NCBI RefSeq assembly: GCF_001544755.2
Contig: NZ_FCOF02000006.1
Span: 1 to 64,000 of the forward strand
Direction of reading: 5' to 3'
Origin: Caballeronia catudaia
GTDB taxonomy: Bacteria; Pseudomonadota; Gammaproteobacteria; Burkholderiales; Burkholderiaceae
Length of the DNA: 64,000 nt
Shown: positions 37,978-48,180 of the stretch, in pieces
How positions within the stretch are numbered: position 1 is the stretch's first letter
Layout: each line of letters starts with the position of its first letter
The notes under the pieces: generated by a model
What the model saw: only the letters and a program-made list of their open reading frames with translations
Database searches by the model: none
Told to the model about the DNA's origin: nothing
Made by a program: the position numbers and the translations under genes

Positions 37978-38184
37978 ATGTCTACTGGTACGGTCAAGTG
38001 GTTCAACGACGCGAAAGGCTACGGATTCATCACGCCCGATGAAGGCGGCGAGGATCTGTTCGCACATTTCTCGGCGATTCAAATGAACGGTTTCAAGACG
38101 CTCAAAGAAGGCCAGAAGGTCAGCTTCGAGATCGTCCAGGGACCGAAGGGCAAGCAGGCTTCGAACATCCAGGACGCTCTCTGA
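37978..38184 (+). CDS. cspA: Cold-shock protein, CspA family
   Basis: Single-stranded nucleic-acid-binding OB-fold protein of 68 residues acting as an RNA chaperone. RNP1 is KGYGFITP and RNP2 is DLFAHFSAI; the N-terminus [10 protein letters not shown] is diagnostic. AGAGGGGA lies about eight bases before the ATG. The preceding leader is long and the gene has its own terminator. CspA, CspD or another paralog cannot be told apart without comparison. Confidence 0.95.
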   Translation: MSTGTVKWFNDAKGYGFITPDEGGEDLFAHFSAIQMNGFKTLKEGQKVSFEIVQGPKGKQASNIQDAL

Positions 38185-38210
38185 CCGTTCGATCGAAACT
38201 TTGCCTCGTG

Positions 38211-38239
38211 AAACCCGGCCTTGGCGCCGGGTTTTTTTT
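38211..38239 (+). terminator. Rho-independent terminator of cspA
   Basis: AAACCCGGC-CTTGGC-GCCGGGTTT stem followed by a continuous T-run, starting 26 bases after the cspA stop. Confidence 0.9.
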
Positions 38240-38279
38240 CGCCTGCGACAGACAGATATATGAGGCATTCGCGCGAAAT

Positions 38280-38311
38280 AAAAAACCCCGGAAAGCGTAG
38301 GCCTTCCGGGG
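38280..38311 (-). terminator. Rho-independent terminator of icd
   Basis: On the minus strand, ACCCCGGAA and TTCCGGGGT pair around a 10-base loop and are followed by TTTTTTAT. It lies about 35 bases after the icd stop. Confidence 0.85.
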
Positions 38312-38344
38312 TCGTTATTTAACATCACGAATCGAGGTGAGTCC

Positions 38345-39601
38345 TCACATATTGTCGATCATCACCTGTCCGAATCCCGAGCATGACACTTGTGTGGCGC
38401 CTTCCATCAGGCGTGCGAAGTCGTAGGTGACGCGCTTCGAGAGAATGGACCGCTCCATCGACGCGATGATGCGGTCCGCCGCCTCGAACCAGCCGAGATG
38501 GCGCAGCATCATTTCGGCCGAGAGAATCTCCGAGCCCGGATTCACATAATCCTTGCCCGCATACTTCGGCGCTGTGCCGTGCGTGGCTTCGAACATCGCG
38601 ACGGAATCCGACATGTTCGCGCCCGGCGCAATGCCGATGCCGCCAACCTGCGCCGCGAGCGCGTCCGAGATGTAGTCGCCGTTCAGGTTGAGCGTGGCGA
38701 TGACGTCGTATTCGGCGGGGCGCAGCAGGATCTGCTGGAGGAACGCATCGGCGATCACGTCCTTCACGACGATATCATTGCCCGACCGCGGATTTTTGAC
38801 CTTCATCCACGGGCCGCCGTCGATCAGCTCCGCGTTGAACTCCTTTTGCGCGAGCGCATAACCGTAGTCGCGGAACGCGCCTTCGGTGAACTTCATGATG
38901 TTGCCCTTGTGCACCAGCGTGACCGAGCGGCGGTCGTTGTCGATCGCGTACTGGATCGCCTTGCGCACGAGACGCTCCGTGCCCTCGCGCGACACCGGCT
39001 TGATGCCGAGTCCCGACGAATCCGGGAAGCGGATCTTCGTCACGCCCATTTCTTCGCGCAGAAACTTGATGACCTTCTTCGCTTCGGGCGACTCCGCGGG
39101 CCATTCGACGCCCGCATAAATATCTTCCGAATTCTCGCGGAAGATCACCATGTCGATCTTCTCGGGCTCGCGCACCGGCGACGGCACGCCCTTGAAGTAG
39201 CGCACCGGGCGCAAGCACACGTACAGGTCGAGCTGCTGGCGAAGCGCCACGTTCAGCGAACGGATGCCGCCGCCGACCGGCGTCGTGAGCGGGCCCTTGA
39301 TCGACACGATGTAATCCTTCACCACATCGAGCGTTTCGTCCGGCAGCCACACGTCCGGGCCGTAGACGCGCGTCGCCTTCTCGCCCGCGTATATTTCCAT
39401 CCATTGAATCTTGCGCTTGCCGCCGTAGGCCTTTTCCACCGCCGCATCGACGACCTTGATCATCACCGGCGTGATGTCGACGCCCGTGCCGTCGCCCTCG
39501 ATGTACGGGATGATCGGCTGATCCGAGACGTTGAGCGAGAAATCCGCGTTGACGGTGATCTTGTCACCGTCCGCCGGAACCTGGATGTGCTGATACGGCA
39601 T
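38345..39601 (-). CDS. icd: NADP-dependent isocitrate dehydrogenase
   Basis: TCA-cycle enzyme converting isocitrate to 2-oxoglutarate, 418 residues, the normal length of the bacterial homodimer. Motifs: [17 protein letters not shown] near the N-terminus, the phosphorylatable-serine region [41 protein letters not shown] and the nucleotide-site segment [21 protein letters not shown]. The start is ATG 39601; the in-frame extension to 39979 is unrelated sequence. Divergent from the pseudouridine synthase gene. Confidence 0.96.
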   Translation of the reverse strand: MPYQHIQVPADGDKITVNADFSLNVSDQPIIPYIEGDGTGVDITPVMIKVVDAAVEKAYGGKRKIQWMEIYAGEKATRVYGPDVWLPDETLDVVKDYIVSIKGPLTTPVGGGIRSLNVALRQQLDLYVCLRPVRYFKGVPSPVREPEKIDMVIFRENSEDIYAGVEWPAESPEAKKVIKFLREEMGVTKIRFPDSSGLGIKPVSREGTERLVRKAIQYAIDNDRRSVTLVHKGNIMKFTEGAFRDYGYALAQKEFNAELIDGGPWMKVKNPRSGNDIVVKDVIADAFLQQILLRPAEYDVIATLNLNGDYISDALAAQVGGIGIAPGANMSDSVAMFEATHGTAPKYAGKDYVNPGSEILSAEMMLRHLGWFEAADRIIASMERSILSKRVTYDFARLMEGATQVSCSGFGQVMIDNM

Positions 39602-39782
39602 GGTCGACTCCAATAAGGCCGGGCTTGAATGGAAGCAAACTGGATGCAGCACGCGCGGCGATAGCGCGCGAGTATGGCCAGAACACCATTCTAACCATGC
39701 TGGCCTGTCCCGGCGCGCCCTGGGGCGTCCAATCGCATGCTTTAAGATTGCCGCATCCGATTCACGCCGCGCGCCGCCCTGC

Positions 39783-40358
39783 ATGTCACTCATCGCTCTG
39801 AACAAGCCCTTCGGCACCATCTGCCAGTTTTCCGCGCATGAGACGCGCGCGTCGCTCGGCGACTGGGTGAAGACGCCGAACGTGTATCCGGCCGGCCGGC
39901 TCGATGCCGACAGCGAAGGCCTGCTCCTCCTGACCGACGACGGCGCGTTGCAGGCGCGCATCGCGGAGCCGCGCCACAAGCTGGTGAAGCGCTACTGGGC
40001 ACAAGTCGAAGGCGCACCCGACGATGCCGTGCTCGCGCGGCTGGCCAAAGGCGTCGATCTCGGCGACTGCGTGACGCGGCCGTGCCGCACCGCATTCGTC
40101 GCGTCCGGGGACAGCGACGCGCTCTGGCCGCGCAATCCGCCCGTCCGCTACCGCGCCGCCATCCCGACCACATGGATCGAACTCGCCATCACCGAGGGCA
40201 AGAACCGGCAAGTGCGGCGCATGACGGCAGCCGTCGGTCATCCGACGTTGCGGCTCGTGCGTATCGCGATCGGCGCGCTCGATCTCTTCGCGCTGGGGCT
40301 CGCGCCCGGCGAGACCGTGGAGGTTTCGCCGCAGGCGCCATGGCGACGCGTTGGGTGA
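39783..40358 (+). CDS. 23S rRNA pseudouridine synthase, RluE-like
   Basis: Compact RsuA-superfamily pseudouridine synthase of 191 residues without an S4 domain, like RluE. The catalytic Asp lies in [20 protein letters not shown] (about residues 35-54). Further motifs are [19 protein letters not shown] and [25 protein letters not shown]. RluE modifies U2457 of 23S rRNA in E. coli; the target here is inferred. Start ATG 39783 gives [14 protein letters not shown], the family N-terminus. Confidence 0.88.
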   Translation: MSLIALNKPFGTICQFSAHETRASLGDWVKTPNVYPAGRLDADSEGLLLLTDDGALQARIAEPRHKLVKRYWAQVEGAPDDAVLARLAKGVDLGDCVTRPCRTAFVASGDSDALWPRNPPVRYRAAIPTTWIELAITEGKNRQVRRMTAAVGHPTLRLVRIAIGALDLFALGLAPGETVEVSPQAPWRRVG

Positions 40359-40742
40359 ATCCCATTCAACTATCCTGAAATTAAGCCGCCTTGCGCCATT
40401 CGTTGATCGCGCTTAACGCACATGTCATGAAGATCGGCTAGTCCATTTCGTGCTTCGAAAAAAATTTTTGGTCTGCTGCGCAATTCTCTGTAAATCGCGT
40501 CAACCGACTCTTTGCGCGATGCGTTAAGGGCCTCAGATGCCGCGCAAAGCTATCCGGCATGAGCGAATAACTGATTACAGCAACCTGTGTGCTCCAGGGT
40601 GTTTGAAAGGTTCAAGCGTTCACAGAAGTATCGACACCGATTTATCGATGCGACTGTCAACCGAAAGGTAGGTGGCTCGTTTACCGACATGACTCATTGA
40701 CCGGGTCGTTTGGTTAATCAACTCAAAGCTAAAGGTTCACAC
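40359..40742. other. AT-richer non-coding leader of the Lys/Ala-rich exported peptide
   Basis: 384 bases without a supported gene, clearly less GC-rich than the surroundings. It includes an A/T tract (CGAAAAAAATTTTTGG, 40459-40474) and TTGACC at 40697. No consensus promoter pair is convincing. It may hold a long 5' leader or a small RNA. Confidence 0.4.
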
Positions 40743-40949
40743 ATGAACAAACTGATCGCTGCTCTCGTCGCTGGCCTGTTCGCAACCGCTGCTTTCGCAC
40801 AAGAAGCTTCGGCACCGGCCGCTGCTGCTCCGGCAGCTGCTTCGTCGGCTCACAAGTCGTCGGCGCACAAGAAGTCGCACAAGTCGTCGAAGAAGTCGCA
40901 CAAGAAGGCAGCCGCTTCGGCTCCGGAAGCCGCTTCGGCAGCTCAGTAA
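40743..40949 (+). CDS. Small exported Lys/His/Ser/Ala-rich protein
   Basis: 68-residue precursor with an AAAGG ribosome binding site. The signal peptide MNKLIAALVAGLFATAAFA is followed by a likely cleavage at AFA-QEA. The mature part has no hydrophobic core: an Ala/Pro stretch, then repeated AHKxSxKK-like units (SSAHKSSAHKKSHKSSKKSHKK), then Ala/Glu/Ser. The extreme basic composition resembles acid-shock (Asr-like) or histone-tail-like periplasmic peptides. I propose stress protection or polyanion binding as possible roles only. Starts upstream of ATG 40743 are rejected because they precede the signal sequence. Confidence 0.75.
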   Translation: MNKLIAALVAGLFATAAFAQEASAPAAAAPAAASSAHKSSAHKKSHKSSKKSHKKAAASAPEAASAAQ

Positions 40950-41122
40950 GTTCGTTGTAAGACGCGGTATAGCGAAGTCAAGAACGAGCATTACCGCCGT
41001 CTGTACGGCGTTGAAGGGCAGATGGCCGCGAGGCCTCTGCCCTTTTGTTTTGTCCTGGCCCATCGAGTAACATGCGCGGGGCCGTTGGTTTTCGGCGCAT
41101 AGATCGTCAAAGGAGCTTCGTC

Positions 41123-41611
41123 GTGAATCTGCAGCACTTCTTGCGCGCCGCACGCGCAGCCGTAATCGCGCTCGCGTTGCCGTTCGCCGCACTGCCGCTC
41201 GTGCAGGCGCAATCTCTGCCGCCGGGCGCCAAGCAGCCGTCCGACTTTCCGCGCGCGAAGCTGACCGCGGGCATGTACGTGATCGACGCCGCCGTCGCCG
41301 CGAACGATGCGGATCGCGAGCAAGGCCTCATGTATCGCACGAAGCTCGCACCGAACGAAGGCATGCTCTTCGTGTTCGGCGAAAACGCCGTGCACTGTTT
41401 CTGGATGAAGAACACGCTGATCCCGCTGTCGATCGCGTTCATCCGCGCGGACGGCACGATCACCGACATCGACGAGATGCAGGCCGAGACGGAGAACAAC
41501 CACTGCCCGCGCAACAACGGCGTGTACGCGCTCGAAATGCCGAAGGGCTGGTTCGCGGCGAAGGGCATCAAGCCCGGCACGCAGATCAAGGGCTTGCCGC
41601 GCGCGCAGTGA
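41123..41611 (+). CDS. DUF192 family exported protein
   Basis: 162-residue protein. The GTG start at 41123 is supported by AAAGGAGC eight bases upstream; longer in-frame starts are not. An N-terminal signal peptide (AAVIALALPFAALPLVQAQS) directs export. The DUF192 domain shows EQGLMYRTKLAPNEGMLFVFGENAVHCFWMKNTLIPLSIAFI and YALEMPKGWFAAKGIKPGTQIKGL. The family is widespread and small; its function is not established. Single-gene unit with a following terminator. Confidence 0.88.
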   Translation: MNLQHFLRAARAAVIALALPFAALPLVQAQSLPPGAKQPSDFPRAKLTAGMYVIDAAVAANDADREQGLMYRTKLAPNEGMLFVFGENAVHCFWMKNTLIPLSIAFIRADGTITDIDEMQAETENNHCPRNNGVYALEMPKGWFAAKGIKPGTQIKGLPRAQ

Positions 41612-41642
41612 GCGCGGTCGCGTGACCTCACGATGCCAAAAG

Positions 41643-41678
41643 CCGGCGCGGTTCAATCGAACCTCGCCGGTTTTTTTT
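41643..41678 (+). terminator. Rho-independent terminator after DUF192 gene
   Basis: CCGGCG and GGTTC pair with GAACC and CGCCGG, with one mismatched base pair, around the loop AATC. Eight T follow. Confidence 0.85.
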
Positions 41679-41824
41679 CGCCTGCCGCAAGCCGCCGCGC
41701 GCCTTCCCGCGAGCTGGCAAGATTCCTGCAAAGAGCCTGCCGACGCGCTATCCTAAAAAGATTCAGCGCGACGCTTTCACGGCTCTCACGCACGCCGTGC
41801 TGACATCTTCAACAGGAGGTTCAC

Positions 41825-43930
<2,106 letters not shown>

Positions 43931-43956
43931 TCGGCGCTTGATGCGTGTAGTATCGG

Positions 43957-43996
43957 AAGTCCGTTGTCGGCTCGTTGGTGGCGGCAACGGACTTTT
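43957..43996 (+). terminator. Terminator of fusA
   Basis: AAGTCCGTTG and CAACGGACTT form a 10-bp stem around an 18-base loop, followed by TTC. It starts 26 bases after fusA. The T-run is short, so termination may be partial. Confidence 0.6.
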
Positions 43997-44018
43997 CATA
44001 TCCGCAGATGAAAACGGC

Positions 44019-44510
44019 ATGAGCGACATGAGCGACGCACATCAGCACATCGATTGGCGCGAACACGGCGTCAAGGTCATCAAGGGCGATCAGCTCGACA
44101 CCAACACTCCGCAGACGCCCGGCATGAACCGCGCGGCGGCGATCAACGCGGCGCGCGTCGGCGCGCAGAAGATCTGGGCGGGGACGGTCACGATCCATCC
44201 GAATGCGAAGACGGGCGCGCACCATCACGGCGCGCTCGAGAGCGTGATCTATGTCGTGCGCGGGCAGGCGCGCATGCGCTGGGGCGAGCATCTCGAATTC
44301 GTCGCGGAGGCCGGTCCGGGCGACTTCATCTTCGTGCCGCCCTACGTGCCGCATCAGGAGATCAACGCGAGCACCGACGATCCGCTCGAATGCGTGCTCG
44401 TGCGCAGCGACAACGAAGCGGTCGTCGTGAATCTGAACATAGATGCGGTGGAGAAGCCCGAGGAAGTCTATTGGGTCGATCCGATTCACAAGCATCCACA
44501 CGATCACTGA
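44019..44510 (+). CDS. Cupin-domain protein
   Basis: 163-residue single-domain cupin. The metal-binding motifs are visible: HHHGALESVIYVVRGQARMRWGE (cupin motif 1, with the His-His and Glu ligands) and PGDFIFVPPYVPHQEIN (motif 2 with His). The N-terminal 40 residues are hydrophilic. An alternative ATG lies at 44028. The role is unknown; similar small cupins are often dioxygenases, isomerases or sugar-binding proteins. It is 132 bases upstream of the peptide ABC-transporter genes but not clearly in the same operon. Confidence 0.75.
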   Translation: MSDMSDAHQHIDWREHGVKVIKGDQLDTNTPQTPGMNRAAAINAARVGAQKIWAGTVTIHPNAKTGAHHHGALESVIYVVRGQARMRWGEHLEFVAEAGPGDFIFVPPYVPHQEINASTDDPLECVLVRSDNEAVVVNLNIDAVEKPEEVYWVDPIHKHPHDH

Positions 44511-44642
44511 AGCGGGCGAAGGACGCGCGACGGCAATGCGGCGCGTTCCTTGCTAATTGCGCCTGAATGCGCCGCATGAAGGCGCGGTCGAGCCGTTCGC
44601 GCGTGGGCGACGGCCAGCAAACAACTACAACGGAAAACACCG

Positions 44643-46304
44643 ATGAAGAAACCTTCGACCGACGCGCATCTTCTCGACATGGCCCGCGCGGGCGCGGGCG
44701 AACTGGGCAATCACGCGATCGACGAATTCATGGCTGGGCGCCTCACGCGCCGCGAGCTGCTGCGCCATGCGAGCATGCTCGGCTTCGCGCTGGCCGCGGG
44801 CGGTCTCTTCGGCCTGCCGGCGGCGCGCGCGCAGGGCGCGGGCAAACCCGGCGGCACGATCCGCGTCGCGCATCTGACGCCCGCGGGCGCCGTCGATCCG
44901 CTCACGGTGACGGACGCGGCCGGTCTCGCGCTCATCAATCAGACGGGCGAATTCCTCATCGACGACGACAGCGAGCATCTCGCCTTGCGGCCGGCGCTCG
45001 CATTATCCTGGAAGTCGAACGACAAGGGCGACGTATGGACCTTCAAGCTGCGCCCGAACGTGAAGTTCCACGACGGCCAGCCGATGACCGCGAAAGACGT
45101 CGTCGCGACCTTCAACCGGCTGTCCGATCCGGGCGCGGGCTCGGCGGCGCTTTCCGTGCTCAAGGGCGTGCTGTCCAAAGATTCGGCGAAGGCCACCGAT
45201 GACCACACTGTCGAATTCCATCTCGACGCGCCCAACGGCAATTTCCCGTATTACGTCTCCTCGAATACGTATAACGCGGTGATTCTTCCCGCGAACTTCA
45301 CCGGACCCTACGAGAAGACCTTCATGGGCACGGGCGCGCTGAAGCTGGAGAAATACACGCCGAAGGTCGGCGCGTCGTTCGTGCGTAATCCCGACTACTG
45401 GGGCGAGAAGGCGCTGCCGGATCGCGTGCAGTTTTCCTTCTATGCGGACCACCAGGCGCAACTTCTCGCGATGCAAGGGCGCCAGGCCGACGTGATGGGC
45501 GACTTCACCGTGCAAGGCGGCATCGCGATGCTGACGAATCCGCAGTTCAAGGTGCTCGGCACGAAATCGAGTTCGCATCGCCAGATGCACATGCGCTGCG
45601 ACATGGCGCCGTTCAAGGACAAGCGCGTGCGTCAGGCGCTCGCGCTCGCGATCGATCGCGAAGTCATCGTGAAGGGCCTGTTCCGCGGACGCGCGCAAGT
45701 CGGCAACGACAGTCCGTTCGCGCCGGTGTTTCCATCGAGCGATCTGTCCGTGCCGCAACGCAAGATCGACGTCGCGCAGGCCAGGAAGCTGATGAGCGAA
45801 GCGGGCGTCGCGAACGGCTTCGACGTCACGCTGACGACCGAAAAGTACATGGAGATTCCCGATCTCGCGGTCGTCATCCAGAACGCGGCGAAGGCGATCG
45901 GCATTCGCATCACGCTGAAAGTGGAAAGTCAGGACCTGTATTACGGCTCGGGCACGTTCGGCAAGTCGGACTGGCTCGATTCGCCGCTCGGCATCACGGA
46001 TTACGGGCATCGCGGCGTGCCGAACGTGTTCCTCAACGCGCCGTTGACGAGCGGCGGCACCTGGAACGCGGCGCACTTCAAGAATCCGGAGTACGACAAG
46101 CTCGTCGCGCAGTTCGTCGCGGCGCTGGATGTCGCGTCGCAGAAGAAGCTTTCCGGTCAGATCCAGCACCTGCTGCTCGATGAAACGCCGGTCGTGATCC
46201 CCTACTTCTACGACCAGTTGATCGTCACGCGCGCGAACGTGTCCGGCGTGCGCTTCAACGCGATCTCGCAGATGTGGTTCGACCGCGCGACGGTATCGGC
46301 ATAA
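44643..46304 (+). CDS. ABC transporter peptide-binding protein with Tat signal
   Basis: Periplasmic solute-binding protein (SBP_bac_5 family) of 553 residues. A long N-terminal region contains a twin-arginine motif (LTRRELLRHASMLG at about 34-47) before the hydrophobic stretch FALAAGGLFGLPAARA, so it is exported folded by Tat. The core shows GGTIRVAHLTPAGAVDPL, WTFKLRPNVKFHDGQPMTAKDVVATF and RVRQALALAIDREVIVKGLF. The ligand may be a peptide, opine or another amphiphile. First gene of a five-gene unit with the permeases and fused ATPase downstream. Confidence 0.88.
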   Translation: MKKPSTDAHLLDMARAGAGELGNHAIDEFMAGRLTRRELLRHASMLGFALAAGGLFGLPAARAQGAGKPGGTIRVAHLTPAGAVDPLTVTDAAGLALINQTGEFLIDDDSEHLALRPALALSWKSNDKGDVWTFKLRPNVKFHDGQPMTAKDVVATFNRLSDPGAGSAALSVLKGVLSKDSAKATDDHTVEFHLDAPNGNFPYYVSSNTYNAVILPANFTGPYEKTFMGTGALKLEKYTPKVGASFVRNPDYWGEKALPDRVQFSFYADHQAQLLAMQGRQADVMGDFTVQGGIAMLTNPQFKVLGTKSSSHRQMHMRCDMAPFKDKRVRQALALAIDREVIVKGLFRGRAQVGNDSPFAPVFPSSDLSVPQRKIDVAQARKLMSEAGVANGFDVTLTTEKYMEIPDLAVVIQNAAKAIGIRITLKVESQDLYYGSGTFGKSDWLDSPLGITDYGHRGVPNVFLNAPLTSGGTWNAAHFKNPEYDKLVAQFVAALDVASQKKLSGQIQHLLLDETPVVIPYFYDQLIVTRANVSGVRFNAISQMWFDRATVSA

Positions 46305-46318
46305 ATGAGCGCATAACC

Positions 46319-47326
46319 ATGAGCACGGCCACGCCGACGGCGCACGTCGCCGATTTCGCCAAAATGAAACGCGTCGCGCGCTTCATCGGCGTGCGGCTGC
46401 TGCTCGCGCTCGTCACGCTGTGGCTTCTGTCGATGATCGTCTTCGCAGGCGGCCAGCTTTTGCCCGGCGATGTCGGCCGCGCGATTCTCGGGCCGCTCGC
46501 CGATGCGCGCGCGGTCGCGGCGCTGAACCATCAACTCGGTGTCGACCGGCCGCTTCTCACGCAATACACGGGCTGGATCAGCCACTTCCTGCGCGGCGAC
46601 ATGGGCGAGTCGTACGCGTTTCGCGCACCGGTCGCGCCGTTCATCGGCGATGCGCTGTGGAATTCGGCGAAGCTCGGCGCGCTCGCGTTCGTCGTCGTGG
46701 TGCCGCTCGGCATCGCGGGCGGCGTGTTTGCGGCGCTGCACTCGGGACGCTGGATCGACCGCGTGATCAGCATCGGCGGATTGACGGCAACGGTGGTTCC
46801 CGAGTTCGTGTCGTCGATCGTGCTGATTCTGATCTTCGGCGTGTGGCTGCAATGGCTGCCGATCGAAGCGACCGCGCCCGCCGGCTCGGGCTTCCTGACG
46901 CAGCTCGAACATCTGATCCTGCCGGTTCTGCCGCTCGTGTTCGTGTTCTTTGGCTATATCGCCCGGATGGCGCGCGCGGGCACCGTCGAAGCGCTCGACG
47001 CCGACTATACGCGCACCGCGATTCTCAAGGGCCTGCCGCAACGTGTCGTGATTCTGCGGCACGTCTTGCGCAACGCGCTCCTGCCGACCGTGACCGTTGC
47101 CGCGACGCAGCTCGGCTACATGATCGGCGGTCTCGTCGTCGTGGAGACGCTGTTCCACTATCAGGGCATCGGCTCGCTGATCTACAACGCCGCGAAGGCG
47201 AAGGACTTTCCGATGCTCGAAGCGGGCGTGCTGACGATCGGCGTCATCTATACGGCCGCGAATCTGATCGCCGATGCGCTCTACGTCGTGCTCAATCCGC
47301 GCCTGCGCTCGGGTGACGCGCAATGA
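46319..47326 (+). CDS. Peptide-type ABC transporter permease, DppB-like
   Basis: Inner-membrane permease of 335 residues with about six helices. The EAA loop region is ARAGTVEALDADYTRTAILKGLPQRVVILRHVLRNALLPTVTV, typical of DppB/OppB. The end GDAQ overlaps the next start by four bases (ATGA). Start ATG 46319 follows the SBP stop by 14 bases; a longer in-frame ORF begins inside the SBP gene. Confidence 0.9.
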   Translation: MSTATPTAHVADFAKMKRVARFIGVRLLLALVTLWLLSMIVFAGGQLLPGDVGRAILGPLADARAVAALNHQLGVDRPLLTQYTGWISHFLRGDMGESYAFRAPVAPFIGDALWNSAKLGALAFVVVVPLGIAGGVFAALHSGRWIDRVISIGGLTATVVPEFVSSIVLILIFGVWLQWLPIEATAPAGSGFLTQLEHLILPVLPLVFVFFGYIARMARAGTVEALDADYTRTAILKGLPQRVVILRHVLRNALLPTVTVAATQLGYMIGGLVVVETLFHYQGIGSLIYNAAKAKDFPMLEAGVLTIGVIYTAANLIADALYVVLNPRLRSGDAQ

Positions 47327-48180
47327 GCACCGCGACCGCTCCTGCGTCGAAACCGCGCCGCTTCGAAGCGCTCGGCGCGCTGATGCGCTCGGCCACCTTC
47401 GACATCGGCGTGCTGATGCTGCTGTTCTGGGTCGTCTGCGCGCTTTTCGGACACTGGCTCGCGCCGCACGATCCCTATGCGTCCGATCCGCTCAACTCGC
47501 TCACGCCGCCGTCCGCCGATCACTGGTTCGGTACCGATCAACTCGGCCGCGACGTGTTCGCGCGCGTGATCGTAGGCTCGCGCGACATTCTCACCATCGC
47601 GCCGCTGGCCACCTTGCTCGGCACGGCGGCGGGCACGGCGATCGGGCTCGTCGTCGGCTATTTCGACGGCTGGGTCGATGCCGTCATCGGCCGCGCGATC
47701 GATGCGCTGCTGGCGCTGCCGCTCGTGATCGTCGCGCTGCTCGCGCTGGCCGCCGTCGGCGCGAGCAACACGACGGTGATCATCGTCATCGGCCTGACGT
47801 TCGCGCCGATCACCGCGCGCACCGTGCGCGCCGCCGTGCTGAGCGAACGTCACCTCGACTACGTGCTGGCGGCGCAACTGCGCGGCGAGAACGCGCTCTA
47901 CATCATGTTCGCGGAGATCCTGCCGAACGTGCTGCCGCCGATCATCGTCGAGGCGACGGTGCGGCTCGGCTATGCGATCTTCGCCGTGGCGACGCTGTCG
48001 TTCCTCGGCTTCGGCATCCAGCCGCCATCAGCCGACTGGGGCCTCGCGCTCTCCGAAAGCTATACGTTGATGGCGGGCGGCGCGTGGTGGACCGTCGTGT
48101 TCGACGCCGCCGCAATCGCGTCGCTGGTCGTCGGCGTGAATCTCGTCGCCGATGCCGTGCAAGGAGTGCTCGACCGATGA
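47323..48180 (+). CDS. Peptide-type ABC transporter permease, DppC-like
   Basis: Permease of 285 residues. The DppC signature WFGTDQLGRDVFARVIVGSRDILTIAP follows the first helix, and the EAA loop is RHLDYVLAAQLRGENALYIMFAEILPNVLPPIIVE. It starts in an ATGA overlap with the upstream permease and ends in one with the ATPase gene. Confidence 0.9.
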   Translation: MSTATAPASKPRRFEALGALMRSATFDIGVLMLLFWVVCALFGHWLAPHDPYASDPLNSLTPPSADHWFGTDQLGRDVFARVIVGSRDILTIAPLATLLGTAAGTAIGLVVGYFDGWVDAVIGRAIDALLALPLVIVALLALAAVGASNTTVIIVIGLTFAPITARTVRAAVLSERHLDYVLAAQLRGENALYIMFAEILPNVLPPIIVEATVRLGYAIFAVATLSFLGFGIQPPSADWGLALSESYTLMAGGAWWTVVFDAAAIASLVVGVNLVADAVQGVLDR

